64,000 bases of DNA, taken from assembly GCF_030812775.1 (NCBI RefSeq), contig NZ_JAUSTI010000018.1, positions 39,404 through 103,403 on the forward strand. Reading direction: 5' to 3'. Source of the stretch: Paenibacillus tundrae. Its GTDB lineage: Bacteria > Bacillota > Bacilli > Paenibacillales > Paenibacillaceae. The notes under the pieces are model-generated. The model made no database searches. It was not told the DNA's origin and was given only the letters and a program-made list of their open reading frames with translations. The translations under genes and the position numbers were made by a program. Of this stretch, positions 9,308 through 17,309 are shown piece by piece (position 1 is the stretch's first letter; every line of letters starts with the position of its first letter).

Positions 9308-9988
9308 TTAATAGTCGGTGGTTGGGCTCATCGTTAAGGAGATATCCAGGTTGCCGTTCCGTGTACGGATCGCGTCGAGGAATTCCTTCTGGCTAACACT
9401 TTCGTGGATAGTTACGCTGTATACCAACTCGTACAGACTACCCAGTTCGGTCGTTCTGATTTTTTTGAGATCAAAGGGTACGTTGAATGTATGGAACACT
9501 TCGTTCAGTGCTTCTTCATAGCTTAGATTTTCAGGAATAGTTACTTTCAGTGTTTTCTGCTGGCTCTTCTTACCGCCGAAGTTGAAGCGACTCAGGACAA
9601 ACATCAATACACACAGGACAACTGTGAACAGAACCGCGTATCCAAAAGCCCCAACTCCGCACGCTAGACCAGATGCCATCGTGAACAATACGTATGCGAT
9701 ATCTTTCGGGTCACCAGGCGCACTCCGGAATCGGATAATGGAGAAGGCACCTGCCAAGCTGAACGCTCGGGCAATGTTACTGCCAATGAGCAGGATGATG
9801 ATGGCGACAATGACGGGCAGAACAACCATGGTTAAGGTGAAACTCTGGGAGTAGGTGCTCTGATTGGTCTTCATGTAGGTGAGACTAATGATGAGTCCCA
9901 GAATGATGGCAAGTCCGATGGTAATAACGGAGCTGCTAAAAGTTAGTGTTGCATCGTCTAATGCGGAGCTGAATAGTGAATCAAGCAT
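9308..9988 (-). CDS. DUF4956 family membrane protein
   Basis: 226 residues. Four or five hydrophobic segments fill the first ~145 residues, including the conserved block ARAFSLAGAFSIIRFRSAPGDPKDIAYVLF seen across DUF4956. A cytoplasmic C-terminal domain (about 150-226, LKVTIPENLSYEEALNEVF) follows. Frame is open upstream to 10222, but this would overlap the VTC gene; the ATG at 9988 has GAAAGAGAG before it. DUF4956 proteins commonly sit beside VTC-type polyphosphate polymerase domains and CotH or Cthe_2159 proteins. The biochemical function is not known; channel or translocation of the polymer is an inference. Confidence 0.85.
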   Translation of the reverse strand: MLDSLFSSALDDATLTFSSSVITIGLAIILGLIISLTYMKTNQSTYSQSFTLTMVVLPVIVAIIILLIGSNIARAFSLAGAFSIIRFRSAPGDPKDIAYVLFTMASGLACGVGAFGYAVLFTVVLCVLMFVLSRFNFGGKKSQQKTLKVTIPENLSYEEALNEVFHTFNVPFDLKKIRTTELGSLYELVYSVTIHESVSQKEFLDAIRTRNGNLDISLTMSPTTDY

Positions 9989-10008
9989 ATAGGACACGCT
10001 CTCTTTCT

Positions 10009-10803
10009 CTAATTGATTGTTCTTGTTCCATTGCTGGCTGGTTCGAAGTCTGTACCTGGTACGAGGACACGTTCTGTCTGGTAGTTCAGGTTCGTTGTTC
10101 TCACCAGATGTCTGTATTCGTTGCCGTATTTGGAGAATCCAGTACGGTAGAGTCCGTGCTCGCATAACAATTGAGACAGCCAGATCGGAACGGTTTTCTC
10201 GGCCTTCACTTCCATGAGCCATCGACCGTCCTTCACGAGCGGCTCGCCGTAATCTCCCTGTTCCAGCTTCAGATCGTATCTGCGGCTGCGAATGTTGGTA
10301 TCAAAGGTAATGCGGAGATCGCGGCTGTTTTTGTCAAACAACGCTTTGCGTTCATACGCTAGATACACTTTCGGTTCAAGATCATACAGCCGGAGGAAGT
10401 ATTTGATCTCTTCAACGACCTGTTTGTTCATGTAATCAGCGAGTTCCGGCGCCTGCCCAGTACGAACGAACTCGTAGGCTTCATCCAGCTTCAGGGCTGT
10501 TCTCCGCTTGTTGACCAGGCCGAATACTTTCTTTTTGATCTCTAAGTACACTTTGGCTTTATCCTCAGGTACACCGTATGCTCTTAGCCGCAGCTTCTCT
10601 TTGTATTTCGGTTTGGAGAGACTTGCACGAATCAGTGAATCTTGCGGAGTATCGAAGTAAAGATTACTAATCGAGTAAAACTCGTGTTTTTTGTTATACG
10701 CATCTAGCTCCATATATTTCAGCAGGTCGCTGTAAAAATGTTCATACTGCTCATCTGTCAGCAGATATTTGCTCTCATATCGGTTGAACACCTCAATAGC
10801 CAT
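10009..10803 (-). CDS. VTC-type polyphosphate polymerase domain protein
   Basis: 264 residues, soluble. The fold matches the triphosphate tunnel enzyme (CYTH/VTC) class: NRYESKYLL (12-16 basic), SISNLYFDTP, KEKLRLRAYG, KVYLEIKKK, YLAYERKAL, LRITFDTNI and WLMEVKA give the alternating basic and acidic strand residues that line the tunnel. Yeast Vtc4 makes polyphosphate from ATP; in bacteria this domain is usually next to DUF4956 and CotH or Cthe_2159 genes. It is the first gene of a three-gene operon and is divergent from the two-component system at 11054. The DUF4956 gene starts 20 bases after it. Confidence 0.85.
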   Translation of the reverse strand: MAIEVFNRYESKYLLTDEQYEHFYSDLLKYMELDAYNKKHEFYSISNLYFDTPQDSLIRASLSKPKYKEKLRLRAYGVPEDKAKVYLEIKKKVFGLVNKRRTALKLDEAYEFVRTGQAPELADYMNKQVVEEIKYFLRLYDLEPKVYLAYERKALFDKNSRDLRITFDTNIRSRRYDLKLEQGDYGEPLVKDGRWLMEVKAEKTVPIWLSQLLCEHGLYRTGFSKYGNEYRHLVRTTNLNYQTERVLVPGTDFEPASNGTRTIN

Positions 10804-10882
10804 ATCACATCATTCCTTTCCTTGTGTCGTTGTATGTTGTGGTACATTTTGTCTTGCTGTCATGTCTGTATCTTAGAGCTTT

Positions 10883-10983
10883 AACCTTGAATGAATCTTA
10901 AATGATTTTACATTCTGTTAATCTTTTTTTACCTTCCTATAATAGTGCTCAGCCAAAACATACATTAAGATTGGTTCAAGGTT
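10883..10983. promoter_or_regulatory. inverted 19-bp operator pair in the divergent VTC / response regulator region
   Basis: AACCTTGAATGAATCTTAA at 10883-10901 is matched in reverse complement at 10965-10983 (TTAAGATTGGTTCAAGGTT), 17 of 19 positions identical. The 63 bases between are AT-rich and include TATAAT at 10939. The right arm lies just upstream of TATAAT elements at 10991 and 11003 facing the response regulator. Symmetric placement suggests that one regulator, probably the OmpR-type protein encoded at 11054, acts on both divergent operons. Confidence 0.6.
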
Positions 10984-11053
10984 CCGCAGATATAATCATT
11001 GGTATAATAGATGAACATGTCTACAACCAATCCATATAGAGGGATGAATACAG

Positions 11054-11731
11054 ATGAGAATACTAATTGCGGAAGATGAGATTCATTTGGCAGAAGCCGT
11101 ATCACAGATATTGAAGAAAAATAATTACTCCGTAGATATGGTGCATGACGGAAGATCGGGACTTGATTATGCACTCAGCGGCATTTACGATTTACTGCTG
11201 CTCGACATTATGATGCCGGAGATGGATGGAATTACGGTACTTAAGACATTGCGCAGTGAAGGTAACCATACACCGGTGATTTTACTGACTGCCAAGGGAG
11301 AGATTGACGATAAAGTCACCGGGCTCGACTATGGAGCCGACGACTATATTGCGAAGCCATTTGCTACAGAAGAGCTTCTAGCTCGGATTCGGGCAGCACT
11401 GCGACGTAAAGGTGAGGTTGTTCCTGAGGATGCTCTCAAATTCGGAGATATTGAGCTGAATACCGTGCAACTGAAGCTTTTGGTGGAAGGCAAAGAAATG
11501 AAGCTTAATCTGAAGGAAAACGAACTGCTGGAGCTACTAATCACACGTAAATCCGCGATCACCTCCAAGGAGCAGATCATTGAGAAGCTGTGGGGATTCG
11601 ATTCGGAAGTGGAGTATAACAATGTGGAGGTGTACATCTCGTTTTTGCGCAAAAAATTAACCTTCCTGAATTCCGCTGTCCGCATTAATACCATTCGGGG
11701 TGTGGGTTATGTACTTGAGGTGACAGCCTGA
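11054..11731 (+). CDS. OmpR/PhoB-family response regulator
   Basis: 225 residues. Receiver domain (1-115) with acidic pair ED (7-8), phosphoacceptor Asp51 in LLLLDIMMPEMDG, and Lys in DDYIAKPF. The winged helix domain (about 130-222) has LKLNLKENELLELL, SKEQIIEKLWGFD and RINTIRGVGYVLE. RBS GAGGGATG precedes the ATG. The stop overlaps the kinase start by one base. Likely autoregulated and controlling the divergent surface operon (inference from position and the inverted repeat). Confidence 0.93.
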   Translation: MRILIAEDEIHLAEAVSQILKKNNYSVDMVHDGRSGLDYALSGIYDLLLLDIMMPEMDGITVLKTLRSEGNHTPVILLTAKGEIDDKVTGLDYGADDYIAKPFATEELLARIRAALRRKGEVVPEDALKFGDIELNTVQLKLLVEGKEMKLNLKENELLELLITRKSAITSKEQIIEKLWGFDSEVEYNNVEVYISFLRKKLTFLNSAVRINTIRGVGYVLEVTA

Positions 11732-13095
11732 TGTTCAAGAAGCTCAGAAATCGGTTTCTCATTGTGAATCTGGTATCCATCTCGATTATGATGCTGGTCG
11801 CCTTCGCAACGATTTATACAATTACCTATCAGAATGTGCAGCGCGAGACCAATATGGAGCTGTATAAGGTATCTGATTTCTATCACGGTCCATATAATTC
11901 TTCCAAAATGCCGCGTAATGAAGATGGGTTCTCCGGTGTGTCAGGGTCAGGCACCTCAGGTACGTCGGGTGCTTCGGGTGCGTCAGGCATAGGGTCACCG
12001 CCAGTGGGCGGACTTGGAGAGAATGGAGGGGCGATGGGAGAAGATCCTAACTCTCCGCCCGCACGTTCCGTATCATTTATGATCCAGACAGATCGTGATT
12101 GGAAGATTACTAATACACATTCTCGCTTTGACATGGATGCTACCTTTTATGAAGAGGCTCTGGGAAAGATCGATCAGGATAAGCTGAGCGGGGGTAATCG
12201 TCAGACCGGACAATTTGCGCTGGATAGCACCGAGTGGGCCTATGTAGTTGATTCAAGCAGCAATGGATATATGATCGTGTTCATTGATGTAACGGCACAA
12301 CAGAGCATTCTTACGAACCTGATCTATACGTTTGCGGTTGTGGGGCTCGTGATGCTGATCGTCATTTATTTCCTAAGTCGCTACTTCGCCAATCGTTCGA
12401 TTAGACCTGTACGTGAGGCGTTCGAGAAGCAGAAGCAATTCATTGCCGATGCATCACACGAGCTGAAAACACCACTTGCAATCATTAATACCAATGCCGA
12501 TGTGTTGCTTGCCAATAGCGAGGATACCATTGAACATCAGTCCAAATGGCTACATTACATTAAGTCGGAGACAGAGCGGATGTCCAAACTGACGAGTAGT
12601 CTGCTGTATCTGACCGAGATTGATGATTCCAGGTCTACGATGATTCATGCCAAATTCAATATGAGTGAGGCAGTTGAGACGATTATTTTGACGATGGAAG
12701 CAATGATATTTGAGAAAAATATCTCACTCGACTACAGCATAGAGCCAGAGCTTATGGTTCATGGCAACAATGAACAGATCAAGCAGGTCATTCTGATCCT
12801 ACTGGACAATGCCGTGAAATACGCTAAATCCAAGGGTGCAGTGAATGTCACGTTGAAGAAGCAGAATAACGAAGTAGTGCTTGCGGTGTCTAACACTGGA
12901 GAGGGTATTGCCCCTGAGCATCTGGAACGAATCTTCGATCGTTTCTATCGAATGGATGCCTCGCGTGCTCGTCAACATGGTGGACATGGTCTTGGACTTG
13001 CGATTGCCCGTTCTATTGTGGATCAACATAAAGGGCAGATATATGCCCGAAGTGTGGTTGGAGAAGGCGCAACGTTCTACGTACGACTAACCTAG
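11731..13095 (+). CDS. sensor histidine kinase
   Basis: 454 residues. TM1 (about 10-32), an extracellular region of ~160 residues, TM2 (about 196-217), HisKA with His243 in FIADASHELKTPLA, and HATPase with N box LLDNAVKYA, G1 NTGEGIAPEH and G2 HGGHGLGLAIA. The extracellular part contains a low-complexity stretch (about 66-110) of Gly/Ser/Ala repeats such as GTSGASGASG that is unusual for a sensor and echoes the Gly-rich tail of the divergent lipoprotein. No clear HAMP domain. Translationally coupled to the response regulator. Confidence 0.92.
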   Translation: MFKKLRNRFLIVNLVSISIMMLVAFATIYTITYQNVQRETNMELYKVSDFYHGPYNSSKMPRNEDGFSGVSGSGTSGTSGASGASGIGSPPVGGLGENGGAMGEDPNSPPARSVSFMIQTDRDWKITNTHSRFDMDATFYEEALGKIDQDKLSGGNRQTGQFALDSTEWAYVVDSSSNGYMIVFIDVTAQQSILTNLIYTFAVVGLVMLIVIYFLSRYFANRSIRPVREAFEKQKQFIADASHELKTPLAIINTNADVLLANSEDTIEHQSKWLHYIKSETERMSKLTSSLLYLTEIDDSRSTMIHAKFNMSEAVETIILTMEAMIFEKNISLDYSIEPELMVHGNNEQIKQVILILLDNAVKYAKSKGAVNVTLKKQNNEVVLAVSNTGEGIAPEHLERIFDRFYRMDASRARQHGGHGLGLAIARSIVDQHKGQIYARSVVGEGATFYVRLT

Positions 13096-13114
13096 ATGAT
13101 TAGTGGAATGAAAG

Positions 13115-13162
13115 AAATCTGAGGTAACAGCGAGCGGAAGGTTGTGCTGTCATCGTAGTGCT
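13115..13162. repeat. dispersed intergenic repeat, copy C (core only)
   Basis: AAATCTGAGGTAACAGCGAG, then CGGAAGGTTGTGCTGTCATC and GTAGTG, related to the core of the copies at 5218 and 49398. It starts 20 bases after the kinase stop codon. Confidence 0.65.
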
Positions 13163-13260
13163 CTTGAAAAAGAGATTACCACCAAGCATAAGATGTGCCA
13201 GTAACGGGTTAACCTATGCTACAATAACAACAGCATGTATGAATCAAGGAGCTGACTGAA

Positions 13261-13545
13261 TTGACTGAGACGAATGCAATTAATGAACAAGAAATGATGC
13301 AATATATTGCAGATAAAACAAAAGCGAGTCAAGCGAACATTGCGCTTGTTCTGAAGCATGAGCAAGCTTACATCAATAAGGCACATGAGAATGCCAAAGG
13401 TGATGTAGATATCGATGGCGATGATCTGGCCGATTACATTGTGAGCCGCAAAGACGTGAAGCTGGACGAGCTGACCGTGGAGAACATCCTGGATGCTGAA
13501 ATGGATTACCTGATGGACAAGGGCCACGCAGGGTACATTGATTAA
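13261..13545 (+). CDS. conserved-looking small acidic protein of unknown function
   Basis: 94 residues with a TTG start; AAGGAG at 13246-13251 is nine bases upstream and there is no nearby ATG alternative. Mostly predicted helical and acidic. The N-terminal half (MMQYIADKTKASQANIALVL) vaguely resembles the first helices of HU-like or helix-turn-helix folds; the middle has GDVDIDGDDLADYIVSRKDV. No family recognised and no signal or membrane segment. Monocistronic between repeat copy C and a perfect hairpin. Confidence 0.7.
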   Translation: MTETNAINEQEMMQYIADKTKASQANIALVLKHEQAYINKAHENAKGDVDIDGDDLADYIVSRKDVKLDELTVENILDAEMDYLMDKGHAGYID

Positions 13546-13564
13546 GTTGTGAAGTATGGTAACA

Positions 13565-13620
13565 GTTGAAAGACCTGCAACGAGAATGCAATAAGCATAT
13601 CTCGAAGCAGGTCTTTCAAC
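13565..13620. terminator. long perfect hairpin between convergent genes
   Basis: GTTGAAAGACCTGC (13565-13578) is repeated exactly inverted at 13607-13620, with further inner pairing CGAGA/CTCG. There is no long T-run, so it may act as a barrier or processing site rather than a classic terminator. Confidence 0.55.
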
Positions 13621-13656
13621 GTATCTATCTATTTCATTGATCAGACTGTATATGGT

Positions 13657-14424
13657 TTATTGACCAACCATGCCGCCGTCCACAGTGTAGAGGGAACCTG
13701 TTACATAAGAGGCTTCTTCGGACAAAAGGAAGTTCATTACAGCAGCGACTTCTGCCGCTTCGCCGTAGCGACCCATTGGAATGGTAGAAACTGTTGCTGA
13801 TTGATAGTCATCCACATTGCCAGAGTTTGCTTCAATCTGACGCATCATACGTGTGTTGATTGTGCCTGGCAATACGGCGTTAACTCGGATATTGGAAGAT
13901 GCCAGTTCATTCGCAGCAGTACGGGTAAGACCCACTACAGCATGTTTAGACATAATATATGGAGACATCCCTGGAGCGCCCATTAAGCCTGCAAGGGAAG
14001 ATGTGTTCAGAATCGCTCCGGATTTTTGTTTTTTCATCACAGGAATGACATTTTGCAAACCTAGGAATACACCACGTACATTGACATTGTATACGAGGTC
14101 GAGTGCTTCAACACTCAGTTCATCAATGGAGCCAGTTGGTCCTTCAATACCTGCATTATTCGCGAAGTAATCAATTCTTCCAAAGGCATCAAGTGCTTTT
14201 TGCACATAGTTTTTAACGTCTTCTTCTTGAGATACGTTGGCTTTTACCGCAATGACATGCTCTTGGTCTAGATTAAGATCTGCAATGGTCTGCTCAATCG
14301 CTTCTTGATTCAAATCGACCAGTACCAGATTGATTTTGCGCTCAGCAAGGCGGCGTGCTAATTCTTTACCAATTCCTCCGGCTGCACCAGTAATTACGGC
14401 TGTATGTGTATAAGATGTACTCAT
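13657..14424 (-). CDS. SDR family NAD(P)-dependent oxidoreductase
   Basis: 255 residues, classical short-chain dehydrogenase length. Cofactor loop TGAAGGIGKELA near the N-terminus, NNAGIEGP after strand 4, and catalytic Ser in LNTSSLAG with YIMSKHA (Tyr-X3-Lys). C-terminal YVTGSLYTVDGGMVGQ is typical. Substrate unknown. AAGGAGAGG precedes the start. It diverges from a TetR regulator 202 bases away, which probably controls it. Confidence 0.9.
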   Translation of the reverse strand: MSTSYTHTAVITGAAGGIGKELARRLAERKINLVLVDLNQEAIEQTIADLNLDQEHVIAVKANVSQEEDVKNYVQKALDAFGRIDYFANNAGIEGPTGSIDELSVEALDLVYNVNVRGVFLGLQNVIPVMKKQKSGAILNTSSLAGLMGAPGMSPYIMSKHAVVGLTRTAANELASSNIRVNAVLPGTINTRMMRQIEANSGNVDDYQSATVSTIPMGRYGEAAEVAAVMNFLLSEEASYVTGSLYTVDGGMVGQ

Positions 14425-14546
14425 GATTTATTCCTCTCCTTCAGGTAATGTGATTCAGGCAATCATTCCTTAAAAAATGATTCAGCCTGTCGTCTATACT
14501 TCCTGTCTTAATGTTAAGATATACATAAGAATGTGACAATCGTCAT

Positions 14547-14563
14547 TGACAACGCAAATGTCA
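14547..14563. promoter_or_regulatory. candidate TetR operator
   Basis: TGACAACGCAAATGTCA has inverted TGACA/TGTCA half-sites separated by seven bases. It lies between the divergent SDR and TetR genes, 64 bases before the TetR start. A related TGACAATCGTCATTGACA sits just upstream. Confidence 0.35.
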
Positions 14564-14626
14564 GCTATCGAACACAGATGTAAGCGGTGTTCATTTAGGC
14601 TACAATAATGGACAAAGGAGGCGGGA

Positions 14627-15265
14627 ATGTTGATTATTGAACATCCTCAGGATCGCAGAGCACGAAGAACGCAGGATGCTATCATCGCTGCGACGGTTTC
14701 TTTAATATTGGAAAAGGGAGCGGACGCTGTAACGATTCGGGACATTACGGAGCGGGCGGACTACAACCGAGGTACGTTCTATTTGCATTTTCCAGGCAAG
14801 CCGGAGTTACTTGAATTTATTTTGGAAGATTTCATGCAAGGCGTGGGACAAGCGTATGCAGAACCATATGCGCATTTAACAGAAGTGGATATGACCGCAT
14901 TGCTGCCATCGACAATGCCGGTTTTTAATTATATAGAAGCACATCAGGACATCTTCCGTGCTTTAATCACGATGCACAGTGATATGAGTTCCAGGCTATG
15001 TAATATGTTTCGTACCTACTTAACGCAGGATTTTGTTCTTGTCACCGAAGATAGCGAGCACGTCATTAATTATGACATTATGCTAAGTTACCTCGTATCG
15101 GCAACAGTTGGTGTCATTATGCACTGGGCGGAGATTGGGTTTAAATATTCTGCACATTATATGGGTGAACAGTTAACGGCGTTGATCAACATCAAACCGA
15201 CCCGTCTGCTGATTGAACCAGGGCAGAAGGGTCGGACGATTCACGAACGTATGCTGTTAGATTGA
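14627..15265 (+). CDS. TetR/AcrR family transcriptional regulator
   Basis: 212 residues. The N-terminal HTH (about 12-58: RRTQDAIIAATVSLILEKG, VTIRDITERADYNRGTFYLHF) is a textbook TetR DNA-binding domain. The C-terminal ligand domain is all-helical and unclassified. AAGGAGGCGGGA precedes the ATG. It is divergent from the SDR gene, its likely target; the stop is 17 bases from the convergent siroheme methyltransferase gene. Confidence 0.9.
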   Translation: MLIIEHPQDRRARRTQDAIIAATVSLILEKGADAVTIRDITERADYNRGTFYLHFPGKPELLEFILEDFMQGVGQAYAEPYAHLTEVDMTALLPSTMPVFNYIEAHQDIFRALITMHSDMSSRLCNMFRTYLTQDFVLVTEDSEHVINYDIMLSYLVSATVGVIMHWAEIGFKYSAHYMGEQLTALINIKPTRLLIEPGQKGRTIHERMLLD

Positions 15266-15282
15266 GATAAGAAGGAGGATGG

Positions 15283-16053
15283 CTATCCAGTCATAGAAGC
15301 GTTGGTTGCGCGTTGCAGTTGTATCAATTGTTCGCGCACACGTACAGCCTCTCCGATGATAATAAGAGCCGGATTACTTACATCTTCAGAAACTGAAAGT
15401 GATTGCAGTTCAGCGAGTGTGCCCGTAATGATTCTTTCCTGCGAGGTAGTACCCCGCTCTACAAGTGCGGCTGGCGTGGACCTGTGTTTGCCATGATGCA
15501 ATAGCTCCCGTTGAATATCAGATAACTGGCTAATTCCCATGTAAATGACCAGCGTATCCACGCTGTGAGCTAGTAGATCCCAGCGAACGGATGATACGTT
15601 ACCATCACTGCCGGTTCCGGTGACACAGGCGAAGGATGAAGCCAGCCCGCGGTGGGTCAGTGGAATCAAGGTGGATGCGGATGTGCCGACTGCAGAAGTG
15701 ATGCCCGGAATGACTTCAAAGGCAATGCCGGCCTGTGCCAGTACAAGTGCCTCTTCACCGCCGCGTCCGAAGATGAATGGATCACCGCCTTTGAGGCGAA
15801 CAACTCGTTTTCCTTCGGTTGCATGGGTGACGAGCATACGTCCAATCATCTCTTGACTCATCGAGTGCAGCCCAGGGGCTTTGCCGCAATAAATGCGCAG
15901 TGCATCTTCACGAGCCTCGGCAAGCAGTTGGTCATTAACGAGACGATCATAGAGAATAACATCTGCCGTTTGAATTCGTTTCAAGGCTTTTACCGTGATC
16001 AGTTCAGGATCACCAGGGCCAGCACCAATAATACTGACGAATGATGTACTCAT
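15283..16053 (-). CDS. cobA: uroporphyrinogen-III C-methyltransferase
   Basis: 256 residues. Adds two methyl groups from SAM to uroporphyrinogen III to give precorrin-2, the precursor of siroheme. Motifs: GAGPGDPELITVKA, LYDRLV, VVRLKGGDPFIFGRGGEE, PGITSAVG and GISQL. Single-domain form without the CysG oxidase/chelatase part. An open frame extends upstream to 16245, but the ATG at 16053 has AAGGTGGGGA before it and overlaps the preceding stop by four bases (ATGA). Last gene of the nir operon; it supplies the siroheme cofactor for NirB. Confidence 0.92.
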   Translation of the reverse strand: MSTSFVSIIGAGPGDPELITVKALKRIQTADVILYDRLVNDQLLAEAREDALRIYCGKAPGLHSMSQEMIGRMLVTHATEGKRVVRLKGGDPFIFGRGGEEALVLAQAGIAFEVIPGITSAVGTSASTLIPLTHRGLASSFACVTGTGSDGNVSSVRWDLLAHSVDTLVIYMGISQLSDIQRELLHHGKHRSTPAALVERGTTSQERIITGTLAELQSLSVSEDVSNPALIIIGEAVRVREQLIQLQRATNASMTG

Positions 16054-16931
16054 GACCGTGTCCCCACCTTCTGTGCTGAATCTGTACCTGTTAAGCCTGA
16101 ACGTCCGCCCTGAATGGTTGCCAGCTTGGAAGAAGAGTGGGAGGAAGTCCCCCACGTATGTGCTGCATACAGACCTAAACCTGTGAAAATGGCTCCGCCA
16201 ATAAGATTTCCGACTAACACGGGAATCTGGTTCCATAACCACCAATCTGCGATGCTTACATTAGCGCCGAGCATCATACCAGCCGGAATGACGAACATAT
16301 TCACTACGGCGTGCTCGAATCCCTGCGCGAAAAATATCGTGATGGGCAGCCACATCGCAACGATTTTACCAATGGTGGACGTAGAGGTCATAGCCATCAC
16401 TGCACCGAGGGTTACCATCCAGTTACATAATATCGCTTTGATCACAACGAGACCGATACCTGCTGTGCCTAAATGCTGATACCCCAATGTTTTGGTTTCA
16501 CTTGTCTGAATCAACGTTTGAATGAGTGGACTGCTCAGATCTGTGCCCATTTTGGTAAGAGTCAGCCCGTATAGAGCAGCGTAGAATAAACATCCTAAGA
16601 GATGACCGACAATAACCCAGCAATAATTACGCATCATGCTCATCCATGTGACTCGTCGTTTCAGTAGTGCTAATGGAATCATGGCGAAGTTGCCTGTCAC
16701 AAGTTCCAGTCCCAGAAGAATGATAATGACGAATCCTGCTGGGAAAATCAGTGCACCTGCCAAACCAACGGAAGTTTGAGATACAGCGGTATAAGCAAGT
16801 GTTGTTGCAAAAGCGAGGATAGCTCCAGCCAAGAAACCACGAATCAGCATCTGCATCCGATTCATTCTGGCTTTATTCTCACCTGCTTCCACCATTGATT
16901 GCAGTACTTCTGCCGGTTTAACAAAATCCAT
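16050..16931 (-). CDS. nirC: formate/nitrite transporter family channel
   Basis: 293 residues with six membrane helices. FNT signatures include AGALIFPAGFVIIILLGLELVTGNFA and GFEHAVVNMF. In this operon nitrite uptake or export is the likely role; the family also includes formate channels. The start at 16931 has AAGGAGGAG upstream; a longer frame from 16964 lacks one. The C-terminal tail after residue ~255 is polar (SSHSSSK). It follows nirD by 44 bases and is translationally coupled to cobA. The symbol is by context. Confidence 0.85.
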   Translation of the reverse strand: MDFVKPAEVLQSMVEAGENKARMNRMQMLIRGFLAGAILAFATTLAYTAVSQTSVGLAGALIFPAGFVIIILLGLELVTGNFAMIPLALLKRRVTWMSMMRNYCWVIVGHLLGCLFYAALYGLTLTKMGTDLSSPLIQTLIQTSETKTLGYQHLGTAGIGLVVIKAILCNWMVTLGAVMAMTSTSTIGKIVAMWLPITIFFAQGFEHAVVNMFVIPAGMMLGANVSIADWWLWNQIPVLVGNLIGGAIFTGLGLYAAHTWGTSSHSSSKLATIQGGRSGLTGTDSAQKVGTRS

Positions 16932-16975
16932 AGTGCACTCCTCCTTGCTGTCAGGCCACCGCAAATAGTGACGAT

Positions 16976-17293
16976 CTAACCTGCGATAGTAATATAAATT
17001 TCACCACTAGCTCCATCAATCTCCGTTTTATACGTATTGAGACAACCGTCATCCGGTTCATGTACTTTGCCGTTACGAAGATCAATCTTCCAGTCATGGA
17101 GCGGACAATGAACAGACGTCCCGCATACCATGCCTTCGGACAACTTGCCACCCTTATGAGGGCAGCGATTTTCTACCGCATGCAGGCTACCGTCGCTGAG
17201 CTTGAAGACCGCGATCTCCGTATCCTCTACCATAAACGTACGTGCACCCTTTTCTTCAATATCTGCAAGGTGTCCAATGTGCAATCTATTCAT
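16976..17293 (-). CDS. nirD: assimilatory nitrite reductase small subunit
   Basis: 105 residues. Rieske-fold subunit that partners NirB in NAD(P)H-dependent reduction of nitrite to ammonium. The full [2Fe-2S] ligand set is present: CPH (Cys44, His46) and CPLH (Cys63, His66), unlike enteric NirD proteins that have lost it. The open frame extends upstream, but the ATG at 17293 with AGGAGG upstream and a 16-base gap to nirB fits the operon. Confidence 0.93.
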   Translation of the reverse strand: MNRLHIGHLADIEEKGARTFMVEDTEIAVFKLSDGSLHAVENRCPHKGGKLSEGMVCGTSVHCPLHDWKIDLRNGKVHEPDDGCLNTYKTEIDGASGEIYITIAG

Positions 17294-17309
17294 CGCTGTT
17301 CCTCCTATT

